64,000 nucleotides of DNA. It comes from Dipetalonema caudispina (taxonomy: Eukaryota > Nematoda > Chromadorea > Rhabditida > Onchocercidae). The stretch is taken from positions 1 through 64,000 of the forward strand of contig JABVXV010000129.1 in assembly GCA_013365325.1 (NCBI GenBank), read 5' to 3'. Below are positions 38,232-53,200 of this stretch, in pieces. Numbering within the stretch: the first letter of the stretch is position 1; the number at the start of each line of letters is the position of its first letter. The notes beneath the pieces were generated by a model. It ran no database searches, had not been told where the DNA came from, and saw nothing but the letters and a program-made list of their open reading frames with translations. The translations under genes were made by a program, and so were the position numbers.

Positions 38232-39360
38232 ATGGATGTCGTATTATTATTGATTACATTAACATTAATGTTGTACCAATTGGTTGCTGGCACTTTATTT
38301 ATCAACATTTTACATTTGGTTAAATGATACATATGGGAAGTTACAGTCAGATCGATTACTTCATGATGATTTAGGCTTTAGTGGTAGAAATCATACGGCT
38401 TGTCAGAAGACAAAGTTTGTTCGATTTGTTCAAGCTTTCATGAAATTATTATTGTTATAGATGAGAGAAATCAATCTAAAGAGACTATTTATTCTATTGC
38501 TGATCAGAGCTTTAACGTAATTACTATCCTTTATATTTACCATTTGCAGTGATTTTGTTGGTGATACAATGATTGATTTAATCGATTTCTAATTGATGAT
38601 GATAGTGATACTGATTTAATCAATGATGATGAATGATCATTTTTAAGATGTCATAATTAATTATATAGAAATGAAACAGTGATTTTGGTACATGGAATAA
38701 CGAATAGGATTGATTCCTTTAATCCTATCAGGATGTACTTCCTAGAACATAATTATTGGCGTAGACGAGGTATATGGTACAACATTTGGTGATGTAGATG
38801 TTACCAGTATTCTTTTTGATACATTGAAATGTAATTATGTGAAAAGAGTTAGTGTATCGATTTCTAATTTAACAAAATTACTGATAATAATCATAATTTG
38901 TAACATATAGGTTGATAATGCATTATGTAGGATGTATTCAGTCGTAATTTTAAAAACCACCAAAGCTAATATGATAAATGCTTTTTAAGATGATGATAGC
39001 TTGTATATTTCAACAGTGTTGAAACCAATAATATATAAAAAGTGGAGATTGATTAAAATTATCTCATATTTTTAACTATATGAGAAAAAAGAATCCTAAA
39101 ATATTACCGGAAAAAGAGACTGGATTTCGCTAATACAGACAAGGACTTGAATATTTTTTCAGGATTATGTTCAAGATTCTGATTAATCTTATAGTTGCTC
39201 CCTTTGTTTTAGACATTAATTTCAGGCAAAATGTTTATTTTATTAATGATAATTAGCAGTAGTTCATCAGTAATTGCAATCTCAATAAACAGGATATTTT
39301 CAGGAATCGGATATGAATCATTCGGAAGTGATCATAAAAATTGCTTCGAAATAATACAAT
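38232..39360 (+). pseudogene. Decayed lips-family lipase copy
   Basis: Same order of landmarks as the intact lipase 2.3 kb upstream, but with stops and frame breaks. Seen: TTTCAG acceptor followed by ATG at 38232 and a hydrophobic leader (MDVVLLLITLTLML); a remnant of the GFSGRNH region near 38370; a clear exon-2 match at 38764-38851 reading DEVYGTTFGDVDVTSILFD and TLKCNYVKRV, whose donor is damaged; a remnant of the EGTFIFSIFSDSDE region near 39147-39192; and an exon-5 start IGYESFG near 39306 after TTTTCAG. The nucleophile-elbow region is not recognisable. Several stop codons interrupt the frame, so no functional protein is expected. Identification rests on my alignment by eye to 34162-35962. 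Confidence 0.75.
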
Positions 39361-41293
39361 CTAGTTACCAATCATCGATATTCAAACATAATGAGATGTG
39401 ACGCATATGAGCAACATATTTTTATAATATGCATATGCATTGTAAATGAAATGTGAAAATATTATGCAAATCCGGAACTCAATCGGATGATCTAACAGGA
39501 CCCATTGCAATTGATACATTCATGAATCCTTCTCTTGGATTACTTGATAAATTTGATTGCAACAACAAAACCTTTCCCTTATTATTAGTATATTGGGGAT
39601 TATTAATTTGCTATATATATATATATGTATATGATGATTTCAAGCATTTATTGCCTAAATATTTTAAACTATCGTTAGAGATTTCATTTTAATTTACCAA
39701 AATTGCATTTCCGTCTCCTAATTTCACATATATTAGTTCGTATTATAGTCCTGTGCTGAAACAGATTATTGCATGTAATATGTTTGGTAATTTTAAAATG
39801 TTACTGTGAACATAATTTGTGTTGTTCCACATATTAAGGAATAATTGTATTATCAATTCGTTCTTTTGTTGCAAAATATGACTGTTCAAACGATCTATTG
39901 GATGAAATCACCCAACATGATATATGAAATTTTCTCAATTCACAAAGAAGTTCATTTCAGCGTTACCATTTTGGTATATATCTTAGGGTGTGCTTGTAGT
40001 ATTTGAAAAGTCTTGCAGCAAATGTTGATCGAATAGTAGGTAACAGAAATTGAAGAAAGTCATTGTCATTATCAAAAAATTTACAGTTAATTTTGCCATG
40101 TATTGGGGAATCACTATAATTTTATCGTGATTTCTTCCTTTCTCAGAATCATAAATACCTTAGGATTGTCAGCTTGTAGTGTATCCATCAATCATGTCAT
40201 CCAATCATGCATTACAAAAGACAAAGTAAAAAAGAAAAAGAGAAACAGTATGTGGTGGATACACTTGGATAAATTTTCTGAAGATTTCAAAGAAAGCTCT
40301 CGGTTTAAAAGAACGCTTTCATCGGTAAACTGAGGAACCAATCGACACTTTCACCGACTGAGGAACTAGTCGACGTTGGATAAAAAGTGAAGAAAGCAAA
40401 AAAGAAAAAACAATCCATAGCGTCTTATATCACATAACAATAAACACCAGTCTCATACAACATCGTATTTTCAGAGCCAACCCCGGAGAAGAAAAGATTC
40501 TTCTTTCTTCCCGAAAGAAATCCTTAGATTATACGGAATATGTACTGACCACTAAACTTCGACAGGTTTAACTTTACGTTACGCATACCGTTCCAGCAAT
40601 TTTGATCAGAAGTCTTCAACCAAGGAGTGTTTAAAATGAAATACCGCCAAATAATCAACTTATGACCCATTGCAAGAACGATAAACTAACTAATACTATT
40701 ACAGCAGCATAAATAGATACAAGAATCTTGAAAGCAGCGAAGGCTGAAGTGCGACATGTCCTTTCCCAACTTTCTAAGGATCAAAAATGGCAAAACAGAT
40801 CTAGTTGAAAATTGAAACAGTGAAATTCTATCTATAAATGGAATGAAATGTACAGGTAAAAGGTTACATGTCGCACTAGCTTAAACCGAGCAATAATAAA
40901 TAAGACAAAGAAAGGAGCAAAACATTGAAGAATGACGTAAAATACAAGAACACAAAGAAAAGACATAAATTCATCGTTGCGCAAATATGGAGGAAAGAAG
41001 CACTTGCTGGTACATCAGAATCGAAAATTTCAATTTCGATTAATACGAAATGAAACCAAAGCGGATATGAAAGTTGCGTGATGTGATGTATTGATATCGA
41101 GACCAGTCTTTCATTGCGCTACGTGCCGTGGTTATGAATTTGAACTGCTTAGGACTATCGGGACTTCAAACATAGAAAAACCGACCAAAATTCCTTAGAC
41201 ATCAAATTAAGGCGTAAAACTATGGGGGAGTGAATTCCAAAAAAACAAACTAAGTGGAAGAAAAGACTGACTTGTGCAAAGAAATAACGACAA
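39361..41293. other. Spacer between lipase pseudogene and the 3' end of eIF4G
   Basis: No gene supported. The right half (40.3-41.3 kb) is somewhat less AT-rich and is probably partly eIF4G 3' UTR (minus strand). Confidence 0.55.
40748..40877. repeat. Inverted repeat with 12-bp core arms
   Basis: AGTGCGACATGT at 40748-40759 and its complement at 40866-40877, extendable by about five more pairs with a two-base bulge. The loop is about 100 nt. It could be a small MITE or structured 3'-UTR element. Confidence 0.6.
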
Positions 41294-44200
41294 CTAGTTG
41301 AGCAATAATTGGTAGAGATTTTTGCCAAATGATAACTGACATGATTTGAGCTCATCCACCAACGAATCCGAATGTAAATCCTTGATTTCATCGAATGCCA
41401 TTCCTGTTGACGATACCTGTCCATCACGATCATGTTCTATTTCTACCTGTAATCGAGAAAATAAGATTGTTGAAGCTATTCAACAGGTAGAGAAAAGTAA
41501 GAAGAGAGTGATTCTTCCTGTAAGCAGGATGACAATGAAAATGATTGACTTTATTACAATCCTGTGAGCCAAAAAAAATTATAATCTTAGCATAAAATAA
41601 GAAATATAACATACGAGTCGTTTGAGCACATTGACGAGAAGGGCATTTGGCTTCCTTGAATCTGCATCAGCATTCTTAAATGCTTCCTTGAAATCTCCCA
41701 GTGATGGTCGAGGACCTTCGAAATGTTGCACTTCACACATTATTGACCAACTTACCACCTCCGCTACACATTCCCATATCCTCATGTTATCTTCCCACAA
41801 TTCCATTTCCACTACTTGTGTGCAGTAATCTGCAACCCTGCAAACATATGATGTTAACTGGAAACTTCACGTAAAACAGTTAATAAGATCCAATTAAACA
41901 TACTTCGCTCTTTCCTTTTCCTCTTTTTTCCCGAAAAACTTATTGGAATAAGCCAAAAAATGAGGCATTATTTGACTCCGTTCAATGAATTCATGAGACA
42001 TAAAAGTCTAAATCATCAAACCATATAACTTGAGCGATCACTATTATGAAATATATGATATCTATATCATCTTAATCAGGGTCACCTTTTTAAATATAAA
42101 ATATCACCTATAAAAAAAATCTGCAAACATGACAAGGAAAAGCAAACCCTCGAAGAGCATGTCCTTTGATTTCAGGTCGTTGTAAACACCTACATATCAC
42201 TTGACCAACATATCGCCTCCGTGGGTTCCGAATATCCCCATTAGTTTTTTCAACACCTATCTTCATCAACAATCGAAAAGCTTGTCGAACACGACGCAGA
42301 TCCGTGTTCAGCGTCCTCTCATCGATCATTATTTCCATGATTGATTGGAATAGCTGCAAGATTAAGCAAGATGATGAAATATAACGATATACCTAAATAC
42401 TGAATAAATAATCGAAATGCTGAATTAAGAATGCTTACTTAAATATGGAATCAAAAAAGGAATTTTTAAGCTTTCGATGAAAATATCTCGTAAGATATCG
42501 CAATTTCAGGAAACTGTCAGCTCCCACAGAGAAAATCTCTAATCAACCAAAACTTTGTAAGAATTTGGGGTTAGAATAAAACTTGCCGATATTACAAGAC
42601 AAAAAAAATTATGACTTCAAGAATGAATTATATATTATTTTTTGGCCCTTAGTAATAAAGAAAGGTAAAACACAAAGATATCACCTGTTCAATATTCGTG
42701 GAATCGGAGAAATAGTCATGTAATTCTCGGTACAATGATCCAAATATTTCTTTATCATCCAATTCACTTCCTCTGCTAACTTGGCTTCCGTCTTTTTTTT
42801 CATCATCCACAGTTGATGATGGTGGTGATGATGAACCACCGGCTGCTATACCCGCATAACCACGCCTTAATGCGTTGGCACTTGCACTATGTGTTACGGC
42901 GCTTGCTGCTGCGATTGCCTAAATGGACTTTCATTTGTAGTGAAGCAAAAGGGTTGTTGTAACATCAGTCGAGTGGTCAAAGGTTTTATTTTCTGATCAT
43001 GGAAGTTGATATGCTTACTGCACTGCGTTCTTCGTCTCTAGACTTCCTAGATTCTGATGGTTCCCGGCTAGATGGTTGAGAGTTATCTCTAGAAGCTAGT
43101 GAACCACGACCCGCTCCACGACCAAGCGTACCACGAGATAATATATTCCTATCCATTTGCTGTCCTCCGCCAATTGCACCACCCGCAAATGGAGGTCGGC
43201 GTGCACCAAGTGATTGTGGCTGGTCAACCTGTAACATCGCACCAACATGATATCTACAACTGGACAAAATTAAGGTGAAATCTAAAAGTTAAACGGTGTC
43301 TTTAAACGTGCATGTGACGGTCTTCCAAAAAGACCAATCCATTTTATAGTTCACTTGCTGCGTAAACATTCAGTAATTCGAAAGATATTATCTCGGTCAA
43401 TCTCCGAATTCATAGCACAAATCGCACACGTCAAATATAATGAACCTGTCAAAAAGTCCTATGAAGACTTTCTTGAAATTGAAATTACTGAAATAAGGCA
43501 GGTAGCAAATGAGAGTTAATTTTCGACACATAACCGAAATTGAAAGACCTTAAGACACATGATATCTGCTGCTTAGAAAACCAAAAACGATTAAAAAATT
43601 AGCAACATACACTATTCAGCGTTTGATTTTTCCTGCTAGCAGTATTAGCAACAAGGTTAGCAGCTCCAGCAGCTCGTGCCTTTTGATCGCGACTTGGCTC
43701 ACCAACTCTCGGGCCATATTGACGACCATCCTGTGACTGCCTTCCAATCAGTACTGGCCTTTGGCTTCGTTTATCCAATGAGGTTCGACCCTCATATCGT
43801 TTTTTGTTGGCATACTGGAAACGAATTTTTAGAAACTTCACAATAAAACAGGATACTTTTGGAGGGAAACTTTAAAGAACGTAATTGTTCACGAAGTGAA
43901 TTTTGAAAATCATACTTGCTCACGCTGTAACCTATTTGCCATTTCTTCCCTTCGAGCTTCATCATGTACTTCTTCTAGAGTTTTTGGTCCACTTTCAGAT
44001 GTTCGTGGTACCCATTTATTCTGAAAACAGAACAAAAAGCATTTTCTCTTCGATAAAAAAGATTGCGCTCGATCCGCCTAATCATTTATATCCGATGAAC
44101 CACTATATCCTTATCTTCAAGTACAAAAACGTATGAAACCAAAATTGATAATTCACTGTCAAAATAAGCATTCCCATTAGGAAACCTAATAGATGAATTT

Positions 44201-47200
44201 AAACAATGTTCGTTTTATCGTTATATGGAAAAAAGGCTTAAAAACGAACATCTCTTAGTTCGATAAGATTGAGGATCAAAAATCGGACGCGATTTGATAC
44301 TTTTGTCGAGACTTCCTTAAGATGTTCGAAATAAAGATTTGTATTGAATTCTTCGTGTTTCTGTGCTTCCTGAGGGTGATCCTGCTGTGCACTTTGTGCA
44401 TGTTGATCCGATGATCCAGATTGATAGCTTGTTTGTTGTTGCTGTTGACACTGACGATCAGCCAACTTGCCCACCGACTCAAGCATTTTGACCGCACATT
44501 CTATACTTTCTTCATCACCATCCTGTAAACAGATCAATATTTCATCCATCCCCGTCCAGAGTAATTTCGAACCGTTTTTAAATATACAAAAAATCTATAG
44601 TCAATAATATGATATGAAAAAAATGGCAGTTAATATGCCCATTTAAGAACTTCAACATCTTTGCATTAAACTTTTAAATTTTTAATTGAAATCAACAAAT
44701 TTCAAATATATTTTCAAGTACTAACCGGTGATTCACTGTGATTTTTGAGTAAATGCACTATGCACCAATTCAAAATCCTTGGTACTATCAATTCATGCCT
44801 AAAGAGTTGTCCAATAAATCCTATATTGCCTAACATTCGTCGCCGTTCTCGTGCTTCCATTTCCATCAATTCTATTTTTAATTCTCGTTTCTTTTTTTCC
44901 TGCAAGAAATAAATATGATTTTAAACAAAAGCATGGAAGATTATTTTCCCACTTACATAACCCATAAACTTATAAAAATTTTATTCTATTCCGATTATAG
45001 TTCTTGCGATCAGTGTCTCATTTATTATTAAATATAACTTACAGGTTACAGAAAAACCTCATCATCAGATAAAATATGAGAGTTAGTCATATGAAGAAAA
45101 AAAATTTCTTTTATGATAAATGCAGTAAATAACAACTAATACTGTAAAATGGTAATTTCACTATCACCGTTTCCGAGTTTGATTAATGGCTTACTTTTCT
45201 CTAGTTAAATACAGCACCTCCACAAATCCTGACAATCTCCTTTTGATGTTTCTGACATTTTTTCTTTCCATTATTACCAATTAAAATCTACAGACAGTTA
45301 CAGGAACAATAGAAGACACTTACATCAGTTTCTTTCTCCATTTCAGTTTTCTTGTTGTTGATTTCAGACATCCGCTTTTCTTCGAAGGTATTCTGACATC
45401 GAGTCAATAATGCGCTTCGGAATTTTGATTTATCCTTTGATTCTTTCGATTCTTTTACCACTTGCATTTTGCAAAGGTCACTTAAAAATTCCAATTTTTC
45501 TCTTATTTTTTAATTCCAGCAAACTACTCCAAAGTTTGCATTGTTTATTTATAGCGAATTCCAAAAAGCACATATTTTTTACTGCAACTTATCCATCCAT
45601 CATTGATCCTAACTTCGTGCTTATATTTTCTAAGCAATTTGAAGGATTATAGTTAAGAAAATAGAAAAAAAAAGAGTGGAGTTAGCTATGAAATGCAACG
45701 GTAATTATTCCTACTAAACTCACACCGTTTTTAAACTTTCTGCCTTATTCACTGATTTTTGTCACTGTTCTAAAGAAACAATACTACATTTAAAGTGAGA
45801 ATCACGGTGCAGACCTATAGAGAGCACAAAAATTCGGTTCTTCAACAGCCTTATCGAAAATAATGTTGATCACTTCACCCATCTGTTCCTTGTTTTTATA
45901 AACTTCAAAACGCAAGAAATCCCGTGCCAGTTCATCGAATGTTGATGGCGTCAATTTATTTAATAAACTGCGCACATTCTTATACAACTTCTGCAACAGA
46001 TAACAGACTAACTTGTAGTTAAATGATATATCTTATCTAAGCAAAACTGTATGTATTTGTTTGCCATAAGCCATGTACAATTTCATAACATTCATCATCA
46101 AACAAAAGACAACATCACTTAACTGTGTATTCTGTAATTCGCAATTTTTCTAAATCAAGAAAGGAATCTCCTTTATTTTTACCTGATTAGCATCAATATT
46201 CCTTTCCGGTTTCCATGCATTCTCAGCTTTATGCAACTTCACCGGATCACGATTAGGCCGATCAATTGATGGTCGACTTACAGCTGGCTAAAATTAGTAT
46301 AATTATAAATTATACGACGTAGTAAATTATGCACGATTGATAAAACAAAATTGGAAAGTAAAAATGATTACTAACCCTTTTCCGATCACGTTCACGCTGA
46401 TTGGAATGTGTCCGATCGCTGAGTCTTCCATGATACTGAAATCCATGGATTAATTCAATGTATAAAATTTTTTTATATTAAGTGAAAATCTCTGTAAGAT
46501 TTATCAGGATCTCGGTTTTCCTGCATCATGAAATTTCCAGGGTTTTCTCTTCGTTTTTTGCCACTGTGAAAAGTTTTAGGAAATGGCAGGAAATGAAGAA
46601 GTATCAGTTCCGTTTTAATTTTATACATCTAATATTCGATTGAGAAAAAACTACTAAAGAACAAACCGCTTTTGGTTTTGATTGGCTTTTATCCACCCAA
46701 CCAGGTATAAATCGAGCACCGGCACCAGCTGCACCATCGAAACGACGCTAAAAAAGTAATTGAGTTAGTATGGTAATGAATAAAATAATATCCATTCGGC
46801 TAGTACACATGTTATGAAATATGTTATAAAAAAAAAAGCTCAAAATATTAAAATTTGAGGTGCATCAATTTGTAGATTAACCATATTTGAATCACATGAT
46901 AATAAATTCTAGTAAATGAAAGAAAACAGACCTGACGGTCACCGATGGTACCATTGGCTGGTGCTGAAGCAATGTCGATACCAAGGTCTTTTAAATCGGA
47001 TACTTTTACAGGTAACACAGAATCCAGGAAGATATCTTTCACTATATCACGTATGAGAAACAAATAATCATGACCGTATATGCGTTCATTCAATTGAACA
47101 TTGTTCTGAAAAGACTTACTATACTTAGAAAAATTATACCCTGAACCTTCTACTTTACCCAATCCAGCCTTGAAAACGAACATGACGTGAACCATATTAA

Positions 47201-50200
47201 CTTTGTTTTCCAACAGTAGTATTTTTCGGAACTAACTTCGTTCTGCAACATCTCCTTCTGTTTAGCAATATATTCCTGTTTCTTTCCCTCTCGAGCAGCC
47301 TCAGGACTTTCCTCTACTTCAGGCAATTTCTCATCTTTTTCGGTTTCTTCTTCATGTACTATTTCAACAACAGAATGACCCCTAAAAAAAGAAAATATGA
47401 CTGTCAAAATGATTAATTTGTAAATATTAGATTTTAATTATCTGAGTGAAACAATTTTTCAAGCTTACTTCCACTTCGCTGTTGATCTACGAGCGAAAAA
47501 AATGCCTCTGTTCAACTTTTCTAGTTAAAAAATCATCGACTTACTGCATCGAAAGCGGAAGAATGTTATCATCAGTATCTATTCGCTGCAGCGGCTGGTG
47601 TTTTTGCTGCTCTTCGTCTTCTTCATCCTCTTCATCATCTTCTTGGGATCGCTCTTGTTTCGCTAGTTCACCAGCTAGTGTGACAGCAGTTTCCACATCC
47701 CGTTCCATACCATCTTTTGTAATGACCGGTGTCACCATATTATTAGTTCGTTGGGATTCCTTACCCTGCTCGTTATCTTGTTCAATTTGTCCATCTAATT
47801 CTGAAATCAGATCATATATGGACTAATTAGATTTAATCCTTCAACTTACAAAGCAGTAAAAACCTCTGTAAGCTATTGTTCTTCCCGCAAAGTTTTGTAA
47901 ATACCTACTTAAATAATGCATTTTAACCCTATCTTTTCTTAGTTACCCAAACAGACCTTGTGGTTCAGCTGATACAATCAATTCACTTTCTTCCACTGAT
48001 TTCGGTGCTTCTATAAGAACAACTTTTGTTTCTTCTGCCGATAGTTCAGGTGGAGCACTCTTCTCGACCTTAAACGTAAGACATGTAAATGCAAAATAAC
48101 TGGAAAAAATTCCTCGATTAAATACTTGGAAGTAATCGCTTTAAAAATTCCTCATAAAAAGTAAAACATAATAGTGAATTTCGATTCATTACCTATAACT
48201 TTATATTTTTTGAAAACTGATACCTCCTTAGACGGTGCTATTATGGTCGATACTGGTGGAGCTGATGTCGACGGTCGTGGTACCACATCAACGACTGCAT
48301 CATTTTGGACTATTTGCGGTGGAAGAGATGCGGTATTGATCATAGGTGGTGGAGTAGATGTCACGGCAGTGACAGCATTAGAACCACCTAACACTGATTG
48401 TGCAACTTGCATTGTGAATTTCTGAGATGCATTTGAGGGGAACGATGATGGCTGCTCACGCCTCACGTCCTGTCCTGATGATGGACCTCTCTTGCTACCT
48501 GTAAATACATAAATCTTTAAAAAAGAAAATAAAATGAAAAAGTTCTTCACAGTTTTGACATCGAACAATTGTCAATGCGTGCTAAGAAACACAGAATGCT
48601 TTAAAGCACTTCCACCTCTTCTCTTTTCTCTAGAGAAGGATATCAATGACCCAATTTTATTCAAAAAAAATCCTTACGACCCCGGAGAAGGGAGCAATAA
48701 TATTAAGATAACAGGTGAAAATTCAAGAAAAGTGTAATTCAAAATAATGATTTTTGAAGAAAATACTAGAAACTCCATCCTAATGCTTAACATTTTAGAC
48801 ATATCAATTGCAAATGAAAATCCAAAGCCATCAATAGAGAAATGTGGCGGGACAACAAAGAATAATTAAATGAAAACTTGGAAATCTGATAATCCACTCA
48901 AAAAGCACTAAGATACTGTGCTTCCATCTCCTTTCCCTTCCCAGAAAGGTACTATCCCTTAAAATCCCAAAGTTACTGCTATTGTATTTAAAACCATTAC
49001 AATTATAAATAACGAAGTAGTTTACAAGCATTTGCAAAATAAGCATAGATTTACACTAATAGTTAATCACAATGCTAAGATAAAATGAAGATAATAGTAC
49101 GCTTAAAACTAGTTTAATTTCTTTACCCTAAAAATAACGGATCCTGAAATTACTTCTGAACGGAAAATGACCTCTTCAATATCTTTAGTTGATAAGCAAC
49201 AACAAATTTTCCCAAAAATGTAATTACATTGTGAGTCATCCCTATATTCATTGTTTTCGTAATATTATTTGTTGCTATAAATGAACAACACGGTTGTGAA
49301 AGGACAAATGGTAAAAAAGTGGAAAACCTGTCCATTGCCATTAAATTTTTCATAACAAACAACGCTTTACTGAAATTTACTCACTTATCCATCCTATGCT
49401 GCTTCCCGATATTAACATCATCAATCCGTTTTTTTTTTGGTTCATCTGCTCAAATCTTTCGCTCGGCTTATCCCTTTTAGTTTTTTAACCATTCTTCTCA
49501 TCACGAGTCATCTATTAAGATGAAAAACAGGAAAATATATTTGATGAGAACGATGCAATAGTTTGCTACTGCTCTCACTTCATTTGCTTCTGTTATCGCT
49601 ACGGCAACCACTACTCTTTACACTTCAACTACAGTTTCACTCTTATATATATGTCAAAAAAAATGGAAGAAAATTTAATCCTCAATTTTACCAACACCAT
49701 TACCACGAAACAGTTATTTCTTCGTCTTAATCAATCCAGCAGCAAAATATCACTCCTCTGTCTTCGCTTCACTAAAGCGAAGATGTTGCATCCATAGTGA
49801 CATCAATAAAAAATGTACCCGTAGCTGCCTGGGAGATGAATTGCGTCGGTTGCAACGCAATAACGGCCCATTACTTCCCGAACCACTGACAGTTTAAATA
49901 ATTTCATTCCTATTTAACGTTCTCCCTTACTCTTTTCCCAATTCCAATTCAACTTTCCTTGCCGTCACACTTTTCAAGTTTACCCATTTGTAAATAGCAA
50001 GAATATACTACACTACCACCGCAGCTCCTACCATTCTTCCTATCCATGTAATTTTCCTAATAGCATTACTGTACTTCTTTCCACTGTTACTAAAACTATT
50101 TCACAACTCAAAAATATACTATCTATTCGAAAATTTACATATTTCGTACCAACCTCTCCTGCACTGGAAAAGGATGAAGAGTGTAGTTCAGTGGAAGCCA

Positions 50201-53200
50201 TAAATTACATAATGTTTCCTTCCAGTTCTCATGCTAAACTTGATCATTTTCAAATATTGTCTGCATTTTTGCATGCTTATTTGCCTGTAAGCATACTTGC
50301 CAATTTGTTTGCTTACTTACAAACTGTTTACTACCAACTTGTTTATCTTTTTTCTTTGCATATTTATTTGCTCTTCTATCTGTTTACTTATTATACTTAA
50401 GATCAAATGAAATTATAGAGAGAACGCTAACAGTACAGAAAGGAGTCCAAATTCGAATATGTCAAACAGTATATAAATAATAAGCAGCTAATATGCTCTA
50501 AACAAGACACCAATTAACCGTGCCACAGTGTTCCCCTTATTCTAATTCTGCATACCTTTTTTTTTCTTTGATCGCTTCACGAAGTAGTTCTTCTCATTGA
50601 AATAATTATGTAGAAAGGGGTGATTTTCCTATTTTTCAAGCAAAATGTTACAAAAAAGGAAACTTCCAACCCAGTGACATTTGCCTTCCACTATTCTAAC
50701 CTTTTGTTACTGTATTACTATCTCTGTTCTGGCTTTCTATAATTTTCATGACAAGCAGCAAACAAGTATAAACCTATGCTTTCAGATATCAGAGATATCG
50801 GGGTTGAACGCATTGCACTTACTGCTGGCGTGAAGTGGCAGCACACTGCACAATAATGATCACATTAGCCTTTATCGAAAGAAAGCCACAATGCCAATTT
50901 ATTTAGCCACTTACGTTCGTATCGATATAACTGCATCGATGAAACTGGTAAAGTTATGTTTAAACAAAAAAGCTATTTCCCCAGGAAATTTAGTTTTATA
51001 TTTAAAATATAAAAAAAAAACCATTAACATTTCGAATTATCTGCGCTTATTTCTTTTTTATTCATATTCATGTCACCTTTACCTTATCTATCCCATCCTT
51101 ACAGTTTCTTTTGTCAATTATCTAACTACACTGCCTCGAGAATTATAAAAGTCAATCAGTCAAATTAAGATTCATTCGTCTATATAATTCTTTATAAGAT
51201 TTCCATTTTCGTTACATGTTTTTCTTCCTAAACTTTGTCAATATCTCTAACTGCGACAAACTTCAAGCTAAATGACCACATATTGATGCTGCAACGTGTC
51301 GCATGAGCATGCAATCACTAACAAATCCCGAGAAACTTTAGGAAATAGCCATTTTAGTCTAGGAAAAGGAAACCATCTTGACAATTTTTTGCAAAATAAT
51401 CGAATGATTCCGCTTCCCACTGAAACTAAATTCGGACTCATAGAATTCCCGCTAACTTCCTCCTTTTATATGGAAATAGATTATGAATGTTACAGGGATT
51501 CCACTTTTTAATAATTCCTTCAGGTATAGGTGCCCCGTTACCCACTATTTAAATAACGAAATAAAACTACATCACAGTGATCTGAAATTTAAACTACCAC
51601 CATTCATTAAACAGTAATCCGATATGATGTACGAACAACAGCATGTAGCTCTACCTAAATCATTAGCATCAACTCGAATTCCACCAACCCTTTTTTCGAT
51701 CTGTGCTCTGTGCTCTCTGATTAGTATCTTAAAACAAGTATATATTGACATAAGGAATGAATGTAAATCGATCAGTGATCAATTGTTTCAAATGTCAATG
51801 AAGAAAGAAACGTATTTCGGTAGAAATTTGCAATAAAGTCTACATTTAAAACATATATGCTAGAAAATAGGACATATGTTTTCATAAATTTTTTCTCTGT
51901 AAACAGCTGTAACCACATTCATCTGCATAAGTGAAATCCATCTCCTATTTCTCTGCATTGATAAAGGTAAAAGGAAGAAGAGTAAAAGTAGATAGAATGT
52001 AAGCAGAACCGAAAGATTTGTTGATGGAAAAATTATGATTTAAGACTAAATTTTTAAATCGACTGCCATATTTTGCCTTATGGTCAGGATGCCCCCCATC
52101 GACTCCTTTCGGTCGGCTTTGCAATGATATCAAAATTTTTACTACTAATATTTGCCAGTGACTTTTCGATTTATATAAAACCTGAGTTATTATATCTTAG
52201 AGTAACATAAAAGTGTCTCACAGTCGACTGCAATCCACAGATGACATGTGAAGTATGTCATACGAATTCAGTCAAAGAATCAAAAAGTTGGTATATGTTG
52301 TCATTAATAATAATGAAAAACGAACAATTAAGCAGTCAGAAAATGAGACTGAAGTATGGTTTTCTGTGTTTACTGGTTACCATATTCATCTATCTATGCT
52401 GTAAGCAGCGCAGATAGATGGACAGTGGTGACAAGTAAACTACTGATAAAATGACAAACCGATTAAACTTACCAGTGTCAGTATTTTCTACGTTTTGTTG
52501 CATCATTTGCTGTTGTTCCTTTTCCGATCTAATGATATGATCTTTATTCGTCACTTCATTCGTCATTGGATCGACAATTGACAAGATTCTCTTGGTTTTT
52601 GTCAATTGCTGCGGTGGTTGCTGCGGTATACTGCCTGTTATTCCAGCTGTAGTTGTCGTTGCAGGTGGTGCAGTGGGTGGTGTTGCAGCTGCAGTAGCTT
52701 GCATTAGGAATGGATTTTGATTGTAACCTACATTCATGCGTGCTGCTGCCGCCGCTGCCGGATTGATATAATCTGCAGGCTGCGCAGGCGGAAAATATGA
52801 ATAAACCGGAGCAACAACCCTGAAACTTCAGATTGCAGTGAATATTTTTAATATACAATATTTTTGATAGAACTATCACGACTTACTTCAAACTAAACGT
52901 CTAATCTTTCCATTCGTACGTCTATTTTCGAAAAGTTTATTCCATTATAAGATTACAGTATCGCTTTGTCCAAAAATATTTTTACACAATCGAAAGTTAA
53001 ATGATGAACTAACGGAGGATAATAAAATGACTGTGGATTGTTGGGTATAAAATTGTGTGCACTATAGATGGCATTAGAATTGTACATCGAACTAGGTGGC
53101 GCTGTCGGGTAGGCCAACTGAAAGTTAACATGCAAATTTTAGAACATGCATTTTTCAGGAAACTTCAGAATGCTTTAAAGAAAATAAAATGTTGAATGAG

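Noticed and set aside
41430..41612. Possible alternative last exon of eIF4G starting at a CACAG acceptor near 41566
   Set aside because: It is in frame but compositionally poor, and it overlaps the intron before the better exon 41294-41446, which keeps phase and ends in a clean stop.
49761..49783. 9-bp-arm hairpin with five-base loop, considered as a histone-type 3' stem-loop
   Set aside because: Wrong stem length and sequence for a histone stem-loop, and it lies deep in an eIF4G intron.
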